This document shows, one piece after another, positions 1 to 8,076 of a stretch of DNA of 64,000 nucleotides (positions are counted from its first letter, which is position 1; the number at the start of each line of letters is the position of its first letter). Made by a program: the position numbers and the translations under genes. The stretch is from DASQMT01 sp963839615 (GTDB lineage: Bacteria > Actinomycetota > Thermoleophilia > Solirubrobacterales > Solirubrobacteraceae). Below the pieces are notes generated by a model. It was not told the DNA's origin. It did not search any database and saw only the letters and a list, made by a program, of their open reading frames with translations. The stretch is from the NCBI GenBank assembly GCA_963839615.1, contig CAWIVY010000003.1:62001-126000 (forward strand), written 5' to 3'.

Positions 1-532
1 AGGGATCGTCCAGGTTGGCGACGGCCATCCTGAGCTCCTCGGGGAGATACGGGGTGTCCTCGATGATCTGCCCGAACGTCTGCTGCACGTTGCGCACGAG
101 CGCCGTCAGCTCCGGTCCCTCGCGGACCACGTCGGGCGCCTCGGTCACGTTGGCGACGAGGTAGGGCTGCTCGGAGGCGAACCCTGTCACGCGCACGCGC
201 GGGCCGGCTTGGACGAGGATCCGCAGCGTCCCGTCGGGCACCTTGAGCATCCGCGCGACCGTTCCCACGACGCCGTACTCGTGGATCTGCTCGGGCCCGG
301 GCGCCTCGGCCTCGGGGTCGCGGCTGGCGACCATCGCGAGCATGCGGTCGCCGCCGAGCACGTCGTTTACCAGCCGGATCGAGCGCTCCTGGCCGACCGC
401 GAGCGGCGTCAGCGTGTCGGGGAACGTGACCGTGTCGCGCAGCGTCAGCACCGGAAGCTGCGCGGGCAGCTCCGCCGGCGCTCCCATCGCGACGTCCTCA
501 CCCCCCTCGCGCGGGGTGGCGATCTCGATCAC
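1..532 (-). CDS. lon: Lon-type protease, N-terminal part (cut by window edge)
   Basis: About 177 residues can be read from a GTG at 532 to the window edge. They form the LON substrate-binding domain: an LPVLTLRDTVTFPDTLTPL-type opening strand, then RSIRLVNDVL and the beta-rich part with VARMLKVPDGTLRILVQAG. The AAA+ and Ser-Lys protease parts would lie beyond position 1, so a stand-alone LON-domain protein cannot be excluded. The GTG overlaps the stop of the upstream Hsp20 gene (GTGA), which argues for translational coupling. An internal ATG at 486 is an alternative start. Pairing with a small heat-shock protein fits a protein quality-control role in the cytoplasm. Confidence 0.85.
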   Translation of the reverse strand, partial: MIEIATPREGGEDVAMGAPAELPAQLPVLTLRDTVTFPDTLTPLAVGQERSIRLVNDVLGGDRMLAMVASRDPEAEAPGPEQIHEYGVVGTVARMLKVPDGTLRILVQAGPRVRVTGFASEQPYLVANVTEAPDVVREGPELTALVRNVQQTFGQIIEDTPYLPEELRMAVANLDDP

Positions 533-984
533 GACTCGCCGTCCGCGTGGCTGACCGGGACGGTGCGCGAGCCGCCGGTGGGCTTGATCGGGAGCTCGAC
601 GGTCAGCATGCCGTCCTCGTAGGTCGCCTTCGCGGCGTCCGCGTCGACATCGGCGCCGAGCGCGACGACGCGCCGGAACGGGCCGTGCTGGACCTCGAGC
701 TGCTGGTAGAGGCGCTCCTCGTCGGAGTCCCGCGGGCGCCGCTGGCCGGCGATGATCAGCTCGCGCCCGCGGATCTCGAGCTCGATCTCCGACGCGCGCA
801 CCCCGGCGAGCTCGGCGCGCACGACCGCCCGCGCGGGATCGGCCGCGTAGTAGACGTCGACCGCGGGCGAGAACGCGCCGCGGTGGGCCAGCCCAGGCCC
901 GCTCCCGAACACGTCGCCGAACAGCTCGTCCATCTCGCGCCGCATGCGCTCGAAGTTTGCGAACAGGTCGCGTTCGGAGGACAC
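529..984 (-). CDS. Hsp20 / alpha-crystallin family small heat-shock protein
   Basis: 151 residues, a normal length for a bacterial small heat-shock protein. The N-terminal arm (about residues 1-38) has FxxMRREMDELF. The alpha-crystallin domain follows (about 40-140) with the family consensus near its end, ATYEDGMLTVELPIK, and an ELIIAGQR strand in the middle. The likely role is an ATP-independent holdase for unfolding proteins in the cytoplasm. It is coupled to lon by a 4-base GTGA overlap, so holding and degrading damaged protein may be co-regulated. No HAIR/HspR-type repeat was recognised upstream. Confidence 0.93.
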   Translation of the reverse strand: MSSERDLFANFERMRREMDELFGDVFGSGPGLAHRGAFSPAVDVYYAADPARAVVRAELAGVRASEIELEIRGRELIIAGQRRPRDSDEERLYQQLEVQHGPFRRVVALGADVDADAAKATYEDGMLTVELPIKPTGGSRTVPVSHADGES

Positions 985-993
985 GCGCGGAAT

Positions 994-2148
994 CTAGCGC
1001 CCCGGCGCGTGCGCTCTCGCACCGAGGAACGCATCGAACGCCGCCAGCGCCGGCGCCGGGTCCGCGCGGCCGACGCCGATGCGGAAGCGATCGGGGGGCA
1101 CCGGCCCGAGCTCGGAGCGGTAGATGCTCGCGGGCAGCAGCACCACGCCCGCCTGCTCGACGAGCGCGCGGCAGAGCTCCTCGACGCCGTCCGGGCCGAG
1201 GTAGCGCGGGAAGCAGACGCAGCCGGCCTGCGGCCGCTCCCACTCGAAGAGCTGCTCCCAGCGCTCGAAGAACGCGTCGAAGACGGGGCCGTTCGCGGCG
1301 ATGATCGACCGGTTGCGGGCCTTGATCTGCTCGCCGCGGCGCAGTGCCGCCGTCGCGATCAGCTCGCTCGGCGCCGGGCTGCAGATCGACGTGTAGTGCT
1401 TGCGCGTCTCCAGCCGCTCGAGCACCGCGCGGTCGCGGCAGGCGAGCCAGCCGATGCGGAGCCCCGGCAGGCCGTAGGCCTTGGACATGACGCCGAGCGA
1501 GAGCGCCGTGGGCGACAGGTCGGCGGCCTGCGGGAGCGGTTCCGTCCCCTCCGGCTCGAGGCCGCGGTAGACCTCGTCGGAGAACAGCCGGATCCCACGA
1601 TCGCGGCACAGCGCGACGAGCCCGGCCCAGGTCTCCGCGTCGGGCAGGGCGCCCGTGGGGTTGTTGGGGAAGTTGACGGCGACGAGGCGGGTCTCGGGGC
1701 GCAAGAGCGCCTCGAGGGCGTCGAGGTCGAGCGCCCAGCCACGGTCCGCGTCGAGCGCGAGACCCGAGACTGCCGCGCCGGTGGCGAGCGTGACGCTCTC
1801 CATCGACTGGTAGTTCGGGACGGTGACGACGGCGTGGCCACCGGGCCCGACCAGCTCCTGCATCGCCCAGAACATCGCTTCCTCGGCGCCGGCGAACACC
1901 AGCACGTCCTCGGGGGCGACGCGCTCGTACGTCGCCGCGATCGCCGCGCGCAGCTCGTCGGTGCCCCATGTCGGCGTGTAGCCGAGCGAGAGGCGCGCGA
2001 GCTGCTCGAGCCCGTCGTCCCCCAGCACCTCGCGCACGGTGAGCGTCTCGGCGTCCGACGCGGTCAGGTGGTGGCGCGCGGCGAACTCCCAGCGGCCGAG
2101 GTAGACCTCGAGGCGGAAGTCGGGGAGCGATGGGGCGGGTGCGGCCAC
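994..2148 (-). CDS. PLP-dependent aminotransferase, class I/II
   Basis: 384 residues with the fold-type I aminotransferase landmarks: the NFPNNPTG loop (about 160-167), SDEVYRGL (190-197) and the PLP Schiff-base lysine in MSKAYGLPGLR (K223), followed by RIGW. The substrate cannot be named from sequence. The start is GTG at 2148; a TACCCT -10 box ends 6 nt before it, which supports a leaderless transcript. It sits alone between lon/hsp20 and the EAL gene on the same strand. Confidence 0.88.
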   Translation of the reverse strand: MAAPAPSLPDFRLEVYLGRWEFAARHHLTASDAETLTVREVLGDDGLEQLARLSLGYTPTWGTDELRAAIAATYERVAPEDVLVFAGAEEAMFWAMQELVGPGGHAVVTVPNYQSMESVTLATGAAVSGLALDADRGWALDLDALEALLRPETRLVAVNFPNNPTGALPDAETWAGLVALCRDRGIRLFSDEVYRGLEPEGTEPLPQAADLSPTALSLGVMSKAYGLPGLRIGWLACRDRAVLERLETRKHYTSICSPAPSELIATAALRRGEQIKARNRSIIAANGPVFDAFFERWEQLFEWERPQAGCVCFPRYLGPDGVEELCRALVEQAGVVLLPASIYRSELGPVPPDRFRIGVGRADPAPALAAFDAFLGARAHAPGR

Positions 2149-2154
2149 GGCCGC

Positions 2155-2160
2155 AGGGTA
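2155..2160 (-). promoter_or_regulatory. -10 element of a leaderless promoter for the aminotransferase
   Basis: On the minus strand TACCCT is followed by 6 nt and then the GTG start at 2148. This is the spacing from a -10 box to a transcription start, so the mRNA would begin at the start codon. No clear -35 is seen. Confidence 0.45.
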
Positions 2161-2248
2161 GTGCTCCGCGGGTCATCCGGACCGCGTTCTGACCGCGATG
2201 CCGGCCATTCTGCCTCGGCCGGAGGCCTCGCACCGGCTGCGCCTCGGG

Positions 2249-2271
2249 CCGGTCTTGACCGGGCTTCGCCC
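2249..2271 (-). terminator. Hairpin pair after the EAL gene
   Basis: Just beyond the EAL stop codon two small inverted repeats abut: GGGC-TTC-GCCC (2261-2271) and CCGGTC-TT-GACCGG (2249-2262). They share two bases and are mutually exclusive. No T-run follows, so this would be a weak or Rho-assisted terminator. The rest of the 2149-2272 gap holds only the aminotransferase promoter. Confidence 0.35.
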
Positions 2272-2272
2272 T

Positions 2273-3307
2273 CTAGACGAGTTCGGGACGTGCCCGGACG
2301 AGCCGGGGATCGACGGCCATCGGGCGCTCGGTCGGGTGACCGAAGTAGTAGCCCTGACCGAACTCGACGCCGAGGTCGCGCATCGCCTCGAACTCGCCGA
2401 CCCGCTCGATGCCCTCGGCGACGACGCGCGCGCCGCATTCGTGCGCGCACTCGACGAGCGCCGCGACGAGCCGGCGACGTCCGTCGGAGTACTGGATCCC
2501 GGCGGTGAGCTTGTTGTCGATCTTCGCGAAGTCGGGCTTCAGCGCGTCCAGGTAGGCGAGCGAGTCAGTCCCGCCGGAGAGGTCGTCGAGCGCGATCAGC
2601 GCGCCGCGCTTGCGGTGCGCCTGGACGAGCTCCTCGAGCATCTCGTGGTCGGCGCAGCGCTCCGGGCGCACGAGCTCGAGGCAGATCCGCGAGGGGTCGG
2701 CGTTGAGCCGGCTGACCAGCGGCCAGGTCGTGCGCAGGGAGGAATCGACGTCGAGCGCCGCGCGCGGGTCGAGGTTGACGAACAGGATCTCGCCCTCGGG
2801 CATCAGCGGCAGGCCGATCTCCAGCGCGGCGGCGCGGGCGCGCGAGTCGAAGGAGAACAGCGCGTCGTGCGCCTCGGCGGCGGCCAGCAGCTCGCCACCG
2901 CGCAGCTCGACGGCGCCGAGCTTGCCGCGCATCAGCGCCTCGCGGCCGTACGAGCGGCCGGTCGTGAGCTCGACGATCGGCTGGAAGTGGGGCCGCATCA
3001 GGCCGTGCGAGAGGAACTCCGGGAACCAGTCGGTGCGCGCGCGGTCGAGCAGCGTCTCGGCCGGCAGCGGCAGGGCCTGCTCGTCCGAGAGGCGCACGGC
3101 GAACATGCATGCGCGCTCGGACTGCGAGAGCGCCGCCAGGAGCGTCTTCAGCCGCTCGACCCATTCGGGTCCCGCGAGCTTGAGCCCCTCGACGGCGATA
3201 TCGCCGTCGGTCGCCTCCGTGGCCAGATGCTCCACCTTGTAGAGCACGGAGGGACGATGCGACAAGAGTCGCACGCCGTCAGTGGTCGTTGCCTCCGAGG
3301 TGGTCAC
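2273..3307 (-). CDS. EAL-domain protein, probable c-di-GMP phosphodiesterase
   Basis: 344 residues from a GTG at 3307. Residues 1-100 are an uncharacterised N-terminal region; the EAL domain spans about 105-340. Visible catalytic residues are E123 in REALMR, N178 in FVNLDP, E211, D241-D242, K262 in AKID, E298 in VVAEGIE and Q318 in GQGYYFG. All metal- and substrate-binding positions therefore appear present. The loop-6 motif, usually DDFGxG, reads DDLSGG here, which could lower activity. No sensory or membrane domain is obvious. An upstream extension of the frame would run into the neighbouring hydrolase gene and was rejected. Confidence 0.82.
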   Translation of the reverse strand: MTTSEATTTDGVRLLSHRPSVLYKVEHLATEATDGDIAVEGLKLAGPEWVERLKTLLAALSQSERACMFAVRLSDEQALPLPAETLLDRARTDWFPEFLSHGLMRPHFQPIVELTTGRSYGREALMRGKLGAVELRGGELLAAAEAHDALFSFDSRARAAALEIGLPLMPEGEILFVNLDPRAALDVDSSLRTTWPLVSRLNADPSRICLELVRPERCADHEMLEELVQAHRKRGALIALDDLSGGTDSLAYLDALKPDFAKIDNKLTAGIQYSDGRRRLVAALVECAHECGARVVAEGIERVGEFEAMRDLGVEFGQGYYFGHPTERPMAVDPRLVRARPELV

Positions 3308-3378
3308 AGTTTCAGGTTGCCGTTCGCCTACGGCAGTCTTATCGGCCGTTGGCGCGCCAGGCTGGAGGCGCGCCGCGC

Positions 3379-4176
3379 TCAGAGCTCGTAGACGGCGCCC
3401 TCGCGGGCCACTTCGACGGGGCCGCCGAATTCCCGCTCGGCCTCCTCCTGTGCCCAGGCCGCATCGAGCTCGTCCGAAAGATGGGTGATCACCAGCCGCC
3501 GTGCTCCCGCCTTGCGGCCGTGCGCGCCGGCCTCGGCCGGCGTGAGGTGGCCGCGCGGACCGGCGCGCTCGGGACGCGGCAGGGTGGCCTCGATCAGGAG
3601 CAGGTCGGTGCCGTGCGCGAACGCGCACAACTCCTCCGACGGCGAGGAGTCCGCGCCGTAGGTGATCCGCTTGGCGCCGTTCAGCGCCGAGGTGAGCTCG
3701 ACCGCGTTCGTCGCGACGAAGTGCGGCACGGGCTGGAAGCGCAGCGTCAGCGGGCCGGCGTGCAGGACCTCGCCGGGGTCGTACTCGCGCAGGCTGAACG
3801 CGTTCTCGATCAGGTCCTCGTTGCCCCAGGCGCCGACGACGCGACGGAAGCAGTCACGGGCGCCGGGCGGCGCATGCAGCTCCGGGCAGGCGGGATCCGC
3901 GGTGCCCGGCCAGCGGTCGACGGGCACGGGCTGCTGGCGCGGGGCGTACGTGAGCGCGTAGGAGAACGGGACGAGGTCGAGGAAGTGATCGGCGTGCAGG
4001 TGCGAGATGACGACCGCGTCGACGTCCACGTAGTCGACGAAGCGACGCAGCTTCGAGAAGACGCCGTTGCCGCAGTCGAGCAGCAGCCGGAATCCCTCCT
4101 CTTCGACCAGGTATCCGGAGCAGGCGCCGTCGACGTCCTGCCATGAGGGCGACTTGCCCAGGACAGTGATCCTCAC
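3379..4176 (-). CDS. MBL-fold metal-dependent hydrolase (RNase Z-like / beta-lactamase fold)
   Basis: 265 residues from a GTG at 4176. The zinc-binding signature HLHADH is at residues 59-64, after VDAVVISH, and further metal ligands are likely in VPHF, TYGADSS and ITHLSDEL. The layout (LGKSPSW start, LLLDCGNGVF, C-terminal HLTPAEAG) resembles the cyclic-phosphodiesterase / RNase Z-like branch rather than antibiotic-degrading enzymes. The substrate is unknown. It is divergent from the antiporter gene, with only about 20 bases between the likely start codons. Confidence 0.85.
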   Translation of the reverse strand: MRITVLGKSPSWQDVDGACSGYLVEEEGFRLLLDCGNGVFSKLRRFVDYVDVDAVVISHLHADHFLDLVPFSYALTYAPRQQPVPVDRWPGTADPACPELHAPPGARDCFRRVVGAWGNEDLIENAFSLREYDPGEVLHAGPLTLRFQPVPHFVATNAVELTSALNGAKRITYGADSSPSEELCAFAHGTDLLLIEATLPRPERAGPRGHLTPAEAGAHGRKAGARRLVITHLSDELDAAWAQEEAEREFGGPVEVAREGAVYEL

Positions 4177-4197
4177 CTCGTGCGAGACTCTACCCCG

Positions 4198-5466
4198 GTG
4201 ACGGTGCTCGCTGCGAGCGGCGGGAGCGAGGCTTTCGACACGGCTGTTCTGGTGCTCGGCGGGCTCCTGATGGGTGGAGCGCTGTTGTCGGGCCTGGCGC
4301 GGCGCTCGTTCCTCTCCCTGACCGCCCTGTTCGTGCTCTGCGGCTTCGCGCTCGGCGAGGGCGGGCTGGACGTGCTCGAGTTCGATCCGGGCGACGGGTT
4401 CGTGCAGGGGCTCGCGATCGTCGCGCTCGTGGTGATCCTGTTCCGCGACGGGCTCGAGGTCGAAGCGGAGATGCTCCAGGAGGAGTGGCGACTGCCGCTG
4501 CGCAAGCTCGTGCTCGCGATGCCGATCACCGCCGTGATCGTCGCCGTCGCCGCGCGGGCGCTGACCGATCTCGGCTGGACGGAGTGCTTCCTGCTCGGCG
4601 CGCTGCTCTCCCCGACCGACCCGGTGCTGTCGTCGAGCGTTGTCACCAACCCGCGCGTCCCGCGCGTCGTGCGCCATTCGCTCAACCTCGAGTCGGGCTT
4701 GAACGACGGGCTGGCGCTGCCCGCCGTGCTCGCGTTCTCGGCCGCCCTGCGGATCGGCGAGGACGACTTCGTCTGGTGGGAGTTCGTGCTCCAGGACGTC
4801 ACGGCCGGGCTCGCGACCGGTCTCGTGGTCGGCTACGTCGCCAGCCGCCTGCTGCCGCGCGGACGCGGGCTCGCCAACTCGATCCCGGACCACCAGAAGA
4901 CGCTCTACGCGCTCGGGACGGCGTTCGCGACCTACGGCATCGCCGTCGGGTTGCCGCCGCAGGGCAACGGGCTGATCGCGGTGTTCGTGTGCGCGATCGT
5001 GCTCGGGATCCGCAGGGCAGACGTGCGCATCACCTTCGAGCACCTGTCCGAGGACATCGTCGAGATCGTCAAGCTCGGCGTGTTCGTCGTCTTCGGCGCG
5101 CTGTTGACCTTCGACGGGCTGTTCGGCGACGGCTTCGCCGCCGTCGCGATCGTCGGCGTCACGCTGCTCGTCGCCCGGCCGGTGGCGATCTGGCTGGCGC
5201 TGCTCGGAGCCGGGCTGCCGGCGAGCTGGACCCTCTTCATAGCCTGGTTCGGCCCCAAGGGCGTGGCGACGATGACGTTCTCGCTGCTCGTGCTCGCCGA
5301 TGCGATCCCGGCGAACGAGCGCCTCTTCAACATCGCCGCGCTGTGCGTCTTCGTCTCGATCCTCGCCCACGGGCTGAGCGACACGCCCGGGGTCGACTGG
5401 ATCGCCAAGCGGGCGGACGACGGCGACGGCGCTACGCGTGGAGCGCGGCCTGCTCCTGCGCGGTAG
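4198..5466 (+). CDS. Cation:proton antiporter, CPA1/NhaP type
   Basis: About 422 residues from GTG 4198; GTG 4180 would add six residues but lies only 3 bases from the divergent start. Some twelve hydrophobic segments make it an inner-membrane protein. Family signatures are SPTDPVL in the fifth or sixth helix and NLESGLNDGLALP, which carries the paired acidic residues used in Na+(K+)/H+ exchange. The C-terminus is short, with no long cytoplasmic regulatory tail. Likely role: pH and sodium homeostasis. The 3-prime end overlaps the convergent Cys-rich gene by 35 bases. Confidence 0.87.
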   Translation: MTVLAASGGSEAFDTAVLVLGGLLMGGALLSGLARRSFLSLTALFVLCGFALGEGGLDVLEFDPGDGFVQGLAIVALVVILFRDGLEVEAEMLQEEWRLPLRKLVLAMPITAVIVAVAARALTDLGWTECFLLGALLSPTDPVLSSSVVTNPRVPRVVRHSLNLESGLNDGLALPAVLAFSAALRIGEDDFVWWEFVLQDVTAGLATGLVVGYVASRLLPRGRGLANSIPDHQKTLYALGTAFATYGIAVGLPPQGNGLIAVFVCAIVLGIRRADVRITFEHLSEDIVEIVKLGVFVVFGALLTFDGLFGDGFAAVAIVGVTLLVARPVAIWLALLGAGLPASWTLFIAWFGPKGVATMTFSLLVLADAIPANERLFNIAALCVFVSILAHGLSDTPGVDWIAKRADDGDGATRGARPAPAR

Positions 5467-5656
5467 GCAGCGCCCAGGCGACCTGGCGCCGGCGCTCCTG
5501 GCGGAAAACGAAGTGCATCTGCTGCGGTGGGCGCAGCCCGTCGGGATGGTCCGGGCGGAATGTCGGACAAGGCGCGTCGCAGCTGAGCGCGCAGAGCATG
5601 TTGCGCTTGAAGAAGCAGTCCTCGCAGCTGACTTTCACGACCTTCTTGACAGGCAC
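5432..5656 (-). CDS. Small cysteine-rich hypothetical protein
   Basis: 74 residues. The N-terminal half has six cysteines in CEDCFFKRNMLCAL, SCDAPCPTFRP, spaced like a small metal-binding or Fe-S domain. The C-terminal half has HFVFRQERRRQVAWALPTAQEQAALHA-type helical sequence (described in part). I do not recognise a named family. The regular cysteine spacing and ATG start make it more likely a gene than antisense noise, although it overlaps the antiporter tail by 35 bases. Confidence 0.55.
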   Translation of the reverse strand: MPVKKVVKVSCEDCFFKRNMLCALSCDAPCPTFRPDHPDGLRPPQQMHFVFRQERRRQVAWALPTAQEQAALHA

Positions 5657-5848
5657 CCGCCGGCTCCTCGTTCACGAGTTGGTCACAGGACAGGCGGGAG
5701 CAAACCGGTCCGGGCAGCGACGCGCAACGGGCAACCCCGCAAATCGCACGCTTCTCGTGTCGTTCCCGCAAACAGGCGAGAAACCACCCCCTTTCGCCCT
5801 GCTAGCGGGACGGGGAACCCGCATGCTCCGGCAATTGCGTCCCCCTCG

Positions 5849-5854
5849 TACCCT
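5849..5854 (+). promoter_or_regulatory. -10 element of a leaderless promoter for the SDR gene
   Basis: TACCCT, 7 nt before the ATG at 5862. The 205-base gap upstream (5657-5861) also holds two small hairpins at 5773-5801 (7 bp with a bulge) and 5805-5822 (5 bp). They lie upstream of this predicted start, so they are not a leader of this gene unless another promoter exists. Confidence 0.45.
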
Positions 5855-5861
5855 CGATTCG

Positions 5862-6788
5862 ATGCAGACCCTCGTCACGGGCGTGTCCGGGTACGTCGGC
5901 GCGGCGCTCGTGGAGCGGCTGCGGCGCGACGGCCACGAGGTGCGCGGCTTCGCACGCTCGCGCGAGCGCGTGACCGCCGCCCGCGTCGAGCTGCCCGACC
6001 TCGTGCTCGGCGACGTCACGACCGGCGCCGGCCTGGACCGCGCGCTCGAGGGCGTCGACGTCGCGTACTACCTGATCCACTCGATGGAGGGCGCGGCCGC
6101 GGGCGCGTTCGCCGACACCGAGCGCCGCGCCGCCGCCGCGTTCGCCGAGGCCGCCGCCGGCGCCGGCCTGCGGCGCGTCGTGTACCTCGGCGGGCTGGTG
6201 CCGGACGGAGCCCCGCTCTCGCGCCATCTCGGCTCGCGACTCGCGGTCGAGAGCGCGCTGCTCGACGCGGTCCCCGAGGCGATCGTGCTGCGGGCGTCGA
6301 TCGTCATCGGCGCGCGCTCGCGCTCGTTCCGCTTCCTCGTCCGGCTGATCGAGCGGATGCCGGTGATGGCGCTGCCGGCCTGGCGCGGGAACCGCACTGC
6401 GCCGATCGACGGGCGCGACGTGCTCGACTACCTGGCGCGCGCCGCGACCGCCCCTGCGGAGCTCTCCGCACGGTCGTGGGACATCGGTGGCCCGGACGTG
6501 ATGACCTATGCGGCGATGATCGAGCGCATCTCCGACGGCCTGATGCTCCGCCGGCCCTCCATCGGGCTCGGCGTGTCGCTCACGCCCGTCGCCTCGGTCG
6601 TCGCCGCCGCGATCGCGGGCGAGGACCCGGCGCTGATCGAGCCGCTGATGGAGTCGCTCGAGCACGACCTGCTGCCGCGCGACGATGCCGCGGCCGAGGC
6701 GTTCGGCGTCCACCTGCACGGCTTCGACGCCGCGGTCGAGCGCGCGCTGCGCGACTGGGAGCGCATCGAGGAGCTGGCCGCGCGATGA
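5862..6788 (+). CDS. NAD(P)-binding SDR-family protein (NDUFA9/epimerase-like)
   Basis: 308 residues. The N-terminus has the nucleotide-binding glycine motif VTGVSGYVGAAL (GxxGxxG). Then come DVAYYLIHSM and RRVVYLGGLVP, typical of the atypical SDR / NAD(P)H-binding branch related to complex I NDUFA9. The C-terminal half (RNRTAPIDGRDVLDYL, DIGGPDVMTY) fits the same branch. The substrate is unknown. It overlaps the next gene, an SRPBCC protein, by 4 bases (ATGA). SDR-SRPBCC pairs occur together in actinobacteria, which suggests a shared lipid or small-molecule pathway. Confidence 0.87.
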   Translation: MQTLVTGVSGYVGAALVERLRRDGHEVRGFARSRERVTAARVELPDLVLGDVTTGAGLDRALEGVDVAYYLIHSMEGAAAGAFADTERRAAAAFAEAAAGAGLRRVVYLGGLVPDGAPLSRHLGSRLAVESALLDAVPEAIVLRASIVIGARSRSFRFLVRLIERMPVMALPAWRGNRTAPIDGRDVLDYLARAATAPAELSARSWDIGGPDVMTYAAMIERISDGLMLRRPSIGLGVSLTPVASVVAAAIAGEDPALIEPLMESLEHDLLPRDDAAAEAFGVHLHGFDAAVERALRDWERIEELAAR

Positions 6789-7234
6789 CCGCGGTCAAGG
6801 CCACTATCGAGATCGCCGTGCCACCCGAGCGCGTATGGGACGTGATCATGGACCCGGGTCACTTCGACGACTGGGTCACGATCCACCGCAAGCTCGGGCA
6901 CGTCGACGGCGGCCCGCTGCGCGAGGGCTTCCGGGTCGAGCAGACGCTCTGCCTGCATCACGCCAGCTTCAAGGTCAAGTGGTCGCTGGCGGAGGTTCAA
7001 CCGCCGCGCCACGCGGTCTGGGAGGGCAAGGGGCCGGCCGGCTCGCACGCCCGCATCGTCGACAAGCTCGCGCCGCTCGACGGCGGCGAGCGCACGCGCT
7101 TCGACTACCTCAACGAGTACACGAACCCCGGCGGCTTCGTCGGCCGCGTCGCCGGCCGCGTGCTCGTCGCGGGCTCGGCCGAGCGCGAGGCGGCGAAGTC
7201 GCTCGCGCGCCTGAAGGCCTACCTCGAGCGCTGA
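6785..7234 (+). CDS. SRPBCC (START/polyketide cyclase-like) family protein
   Basis: 149 residues covering one helix-grip domain: ATIEIAVPPERVWDVIMD at the N-terminus, WVTIHRKL, the central strands with VKWSLAEVQPP, and a C-terminal amphipathic helix (REAAKSLARLKAYLE). Such domains bind hydrophobic ligands in a deep cavity. Translation is coupled to the upstream SDR gene by an ATGA overlap. No catalytic residues can be assigned. Confidence 0.87.
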   Translation: MTAVKATIEIAVPPERVWDVIMDPGHFDDWVTIHRKLGHVDGGPLREGFRVEQTLCLHHASFKVKWSLAEVQPPRHAVWEGKGPAGSHARIVDKLAPLDGGERTRFDYLNEYTNPGGFVGRVAGRVLVAGSAEREAAKSLARLKAYLER

Positions 7235-7250
7235 ACCTGACCGCAACCTG

Positions 7251-7299
7251 AACGGGGGCTGGCACCGTTTACCTAAACGGGGGCTGGCACCGTTTACCT
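7251..7299. repeat. Tandem pair of a 24-base hairpin-forming repeat
   Basis: Two identical 24-base units (7251-7274 and 7276-7299) stand in direct tandem with one base between them. Each carries the inner inverted repeat CGG..CCG, and the second unit, with its flanking A, has AAACGG and CCGTTT arms of 6 bp. The repeat lies between two convergent genes, and the TAA stop of the methyltransferase (7294-7296) falls inside the second unit. It looks like a dispersed intergenic element that could act as a terminator. Confidence 0.75.
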
Positions 7300-7902
7300 G
7301 CGGAGGCGGTGGACGGTGACGTGGGCCGGGCCGTCGTGGGGGATCGTGTCCATCCGCCAGTGCTCGGCGGCGGATTCGAGGAAGCCGGCCGCCGGGGCGC
7401 GGCCGGGGTCGGCCAGCCAGACCTGACCCGACGCGGCGGTCAGGCGCGGCAGCAGTGCCAGCAGTGGCGCTACGTTGCGCTCCTCGTAGAGGACGTCGGA
7501 AGCGAGCACCAGCGGCCAGGGCGGGCCGAGCGCCTCCGGCGCCGCGTCCCAGCGGAACGGCCGCGCCTTCAGCTCGACGCCGTTGCGCTCGGCGTTGCGC
7601 GCCGTCATCGCGACGGAGTCCGGCGACCAGTCGGTCGCCAGCACGCGCGCGCCGGCCACGGCGGCGGCGATCGCGGGCAGCCCGAGGCCGCAGCCGAGCT
7701 CGATCGTGCGCCGCCCGGTCAGCGGCCGTCGCGCGACGACGCGCGCGAGCGCCAGGGCGCTCGGCCACAGCTCGGCCCAGTAGGGCAGGAACTCCTCCTG
7801 CTCGAACGCCTCCTCGCTCAGCAGCGACTCGCCGTCGCGTGGCGCGAGCAGCAGCAGCTCGTGGCCCGGGAGGGCTACGACGTGCTCGACGAGGTCGTCC
7901 AT
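7294..7902 (-). CDS. Class I SAM-dependent methyltransferase (METTL16/21-like family)
   Basis: 202 residues from ATG 7902. It has the SAM-binding motif I TIELGCGLGLPAIAAA (about 81-96), motif II ATDWSPDS, and LVLASDVLYEERN. The preceding FLPYWAELWPSALALA is characteristic of the Methyltransf_16 family, whose known members methylate lysines or small molecules. Substrate unknown. The start was set at the ATG giving MDDLVEH; an upstream ATG at 7956 would add an Arg/Cys-rich tail not expected in the family. The stop codon is inside the repeat at 7276-7299. Confidence 0.85.
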   Translation of the reverse strand: MDDLVEHVVALPGHELLLLAPRDGESLLSEEAFEQEEFLPYWAELWPSALALARVVARRPLTGRRTIELGCGLGLPAIAAAVAGARVLATDWSPDSVAMTARNAERNGVELKARPFRWDAAPEALGPPWPLVLASDVLYEERNVAPLLALLPRLTAASGQVWLADPGRAPAAGFLESAAEHWRMDTIPHDGPAHVTVHRLRR

Positions 7903-8076
7903 GCACCGGCATGATGTCGCCCCGTGCCACCCGTGGCGCCGGCAAACGCACCGCAAATTTGACCTCTCATCTTTTCGCGACCAGCGAGGGTCGTGAGGCG
8001 GTCAGATCTTTTCTCCAACATCGACTCGGAAAAGCAAATTTCACCGGCAAGTGACGGTTAAAGTAAGGTAAGTGCG

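Noticed and set aside
547..2508. A 650-codon plus-strand frame opposite hsp20 and the aminotransferase
   Set aside because: Arg/Ala-rich low-complexity shadow with no domain; the minus-strand genes are well supported.
5773..5822. Two adjacent hairpins upstream of the SDR gene, considered as a riboswitch
   Set aside because: The predicted transcription start for the SDR gene is downstream of them, and no conserved riboswitch core was recognised.
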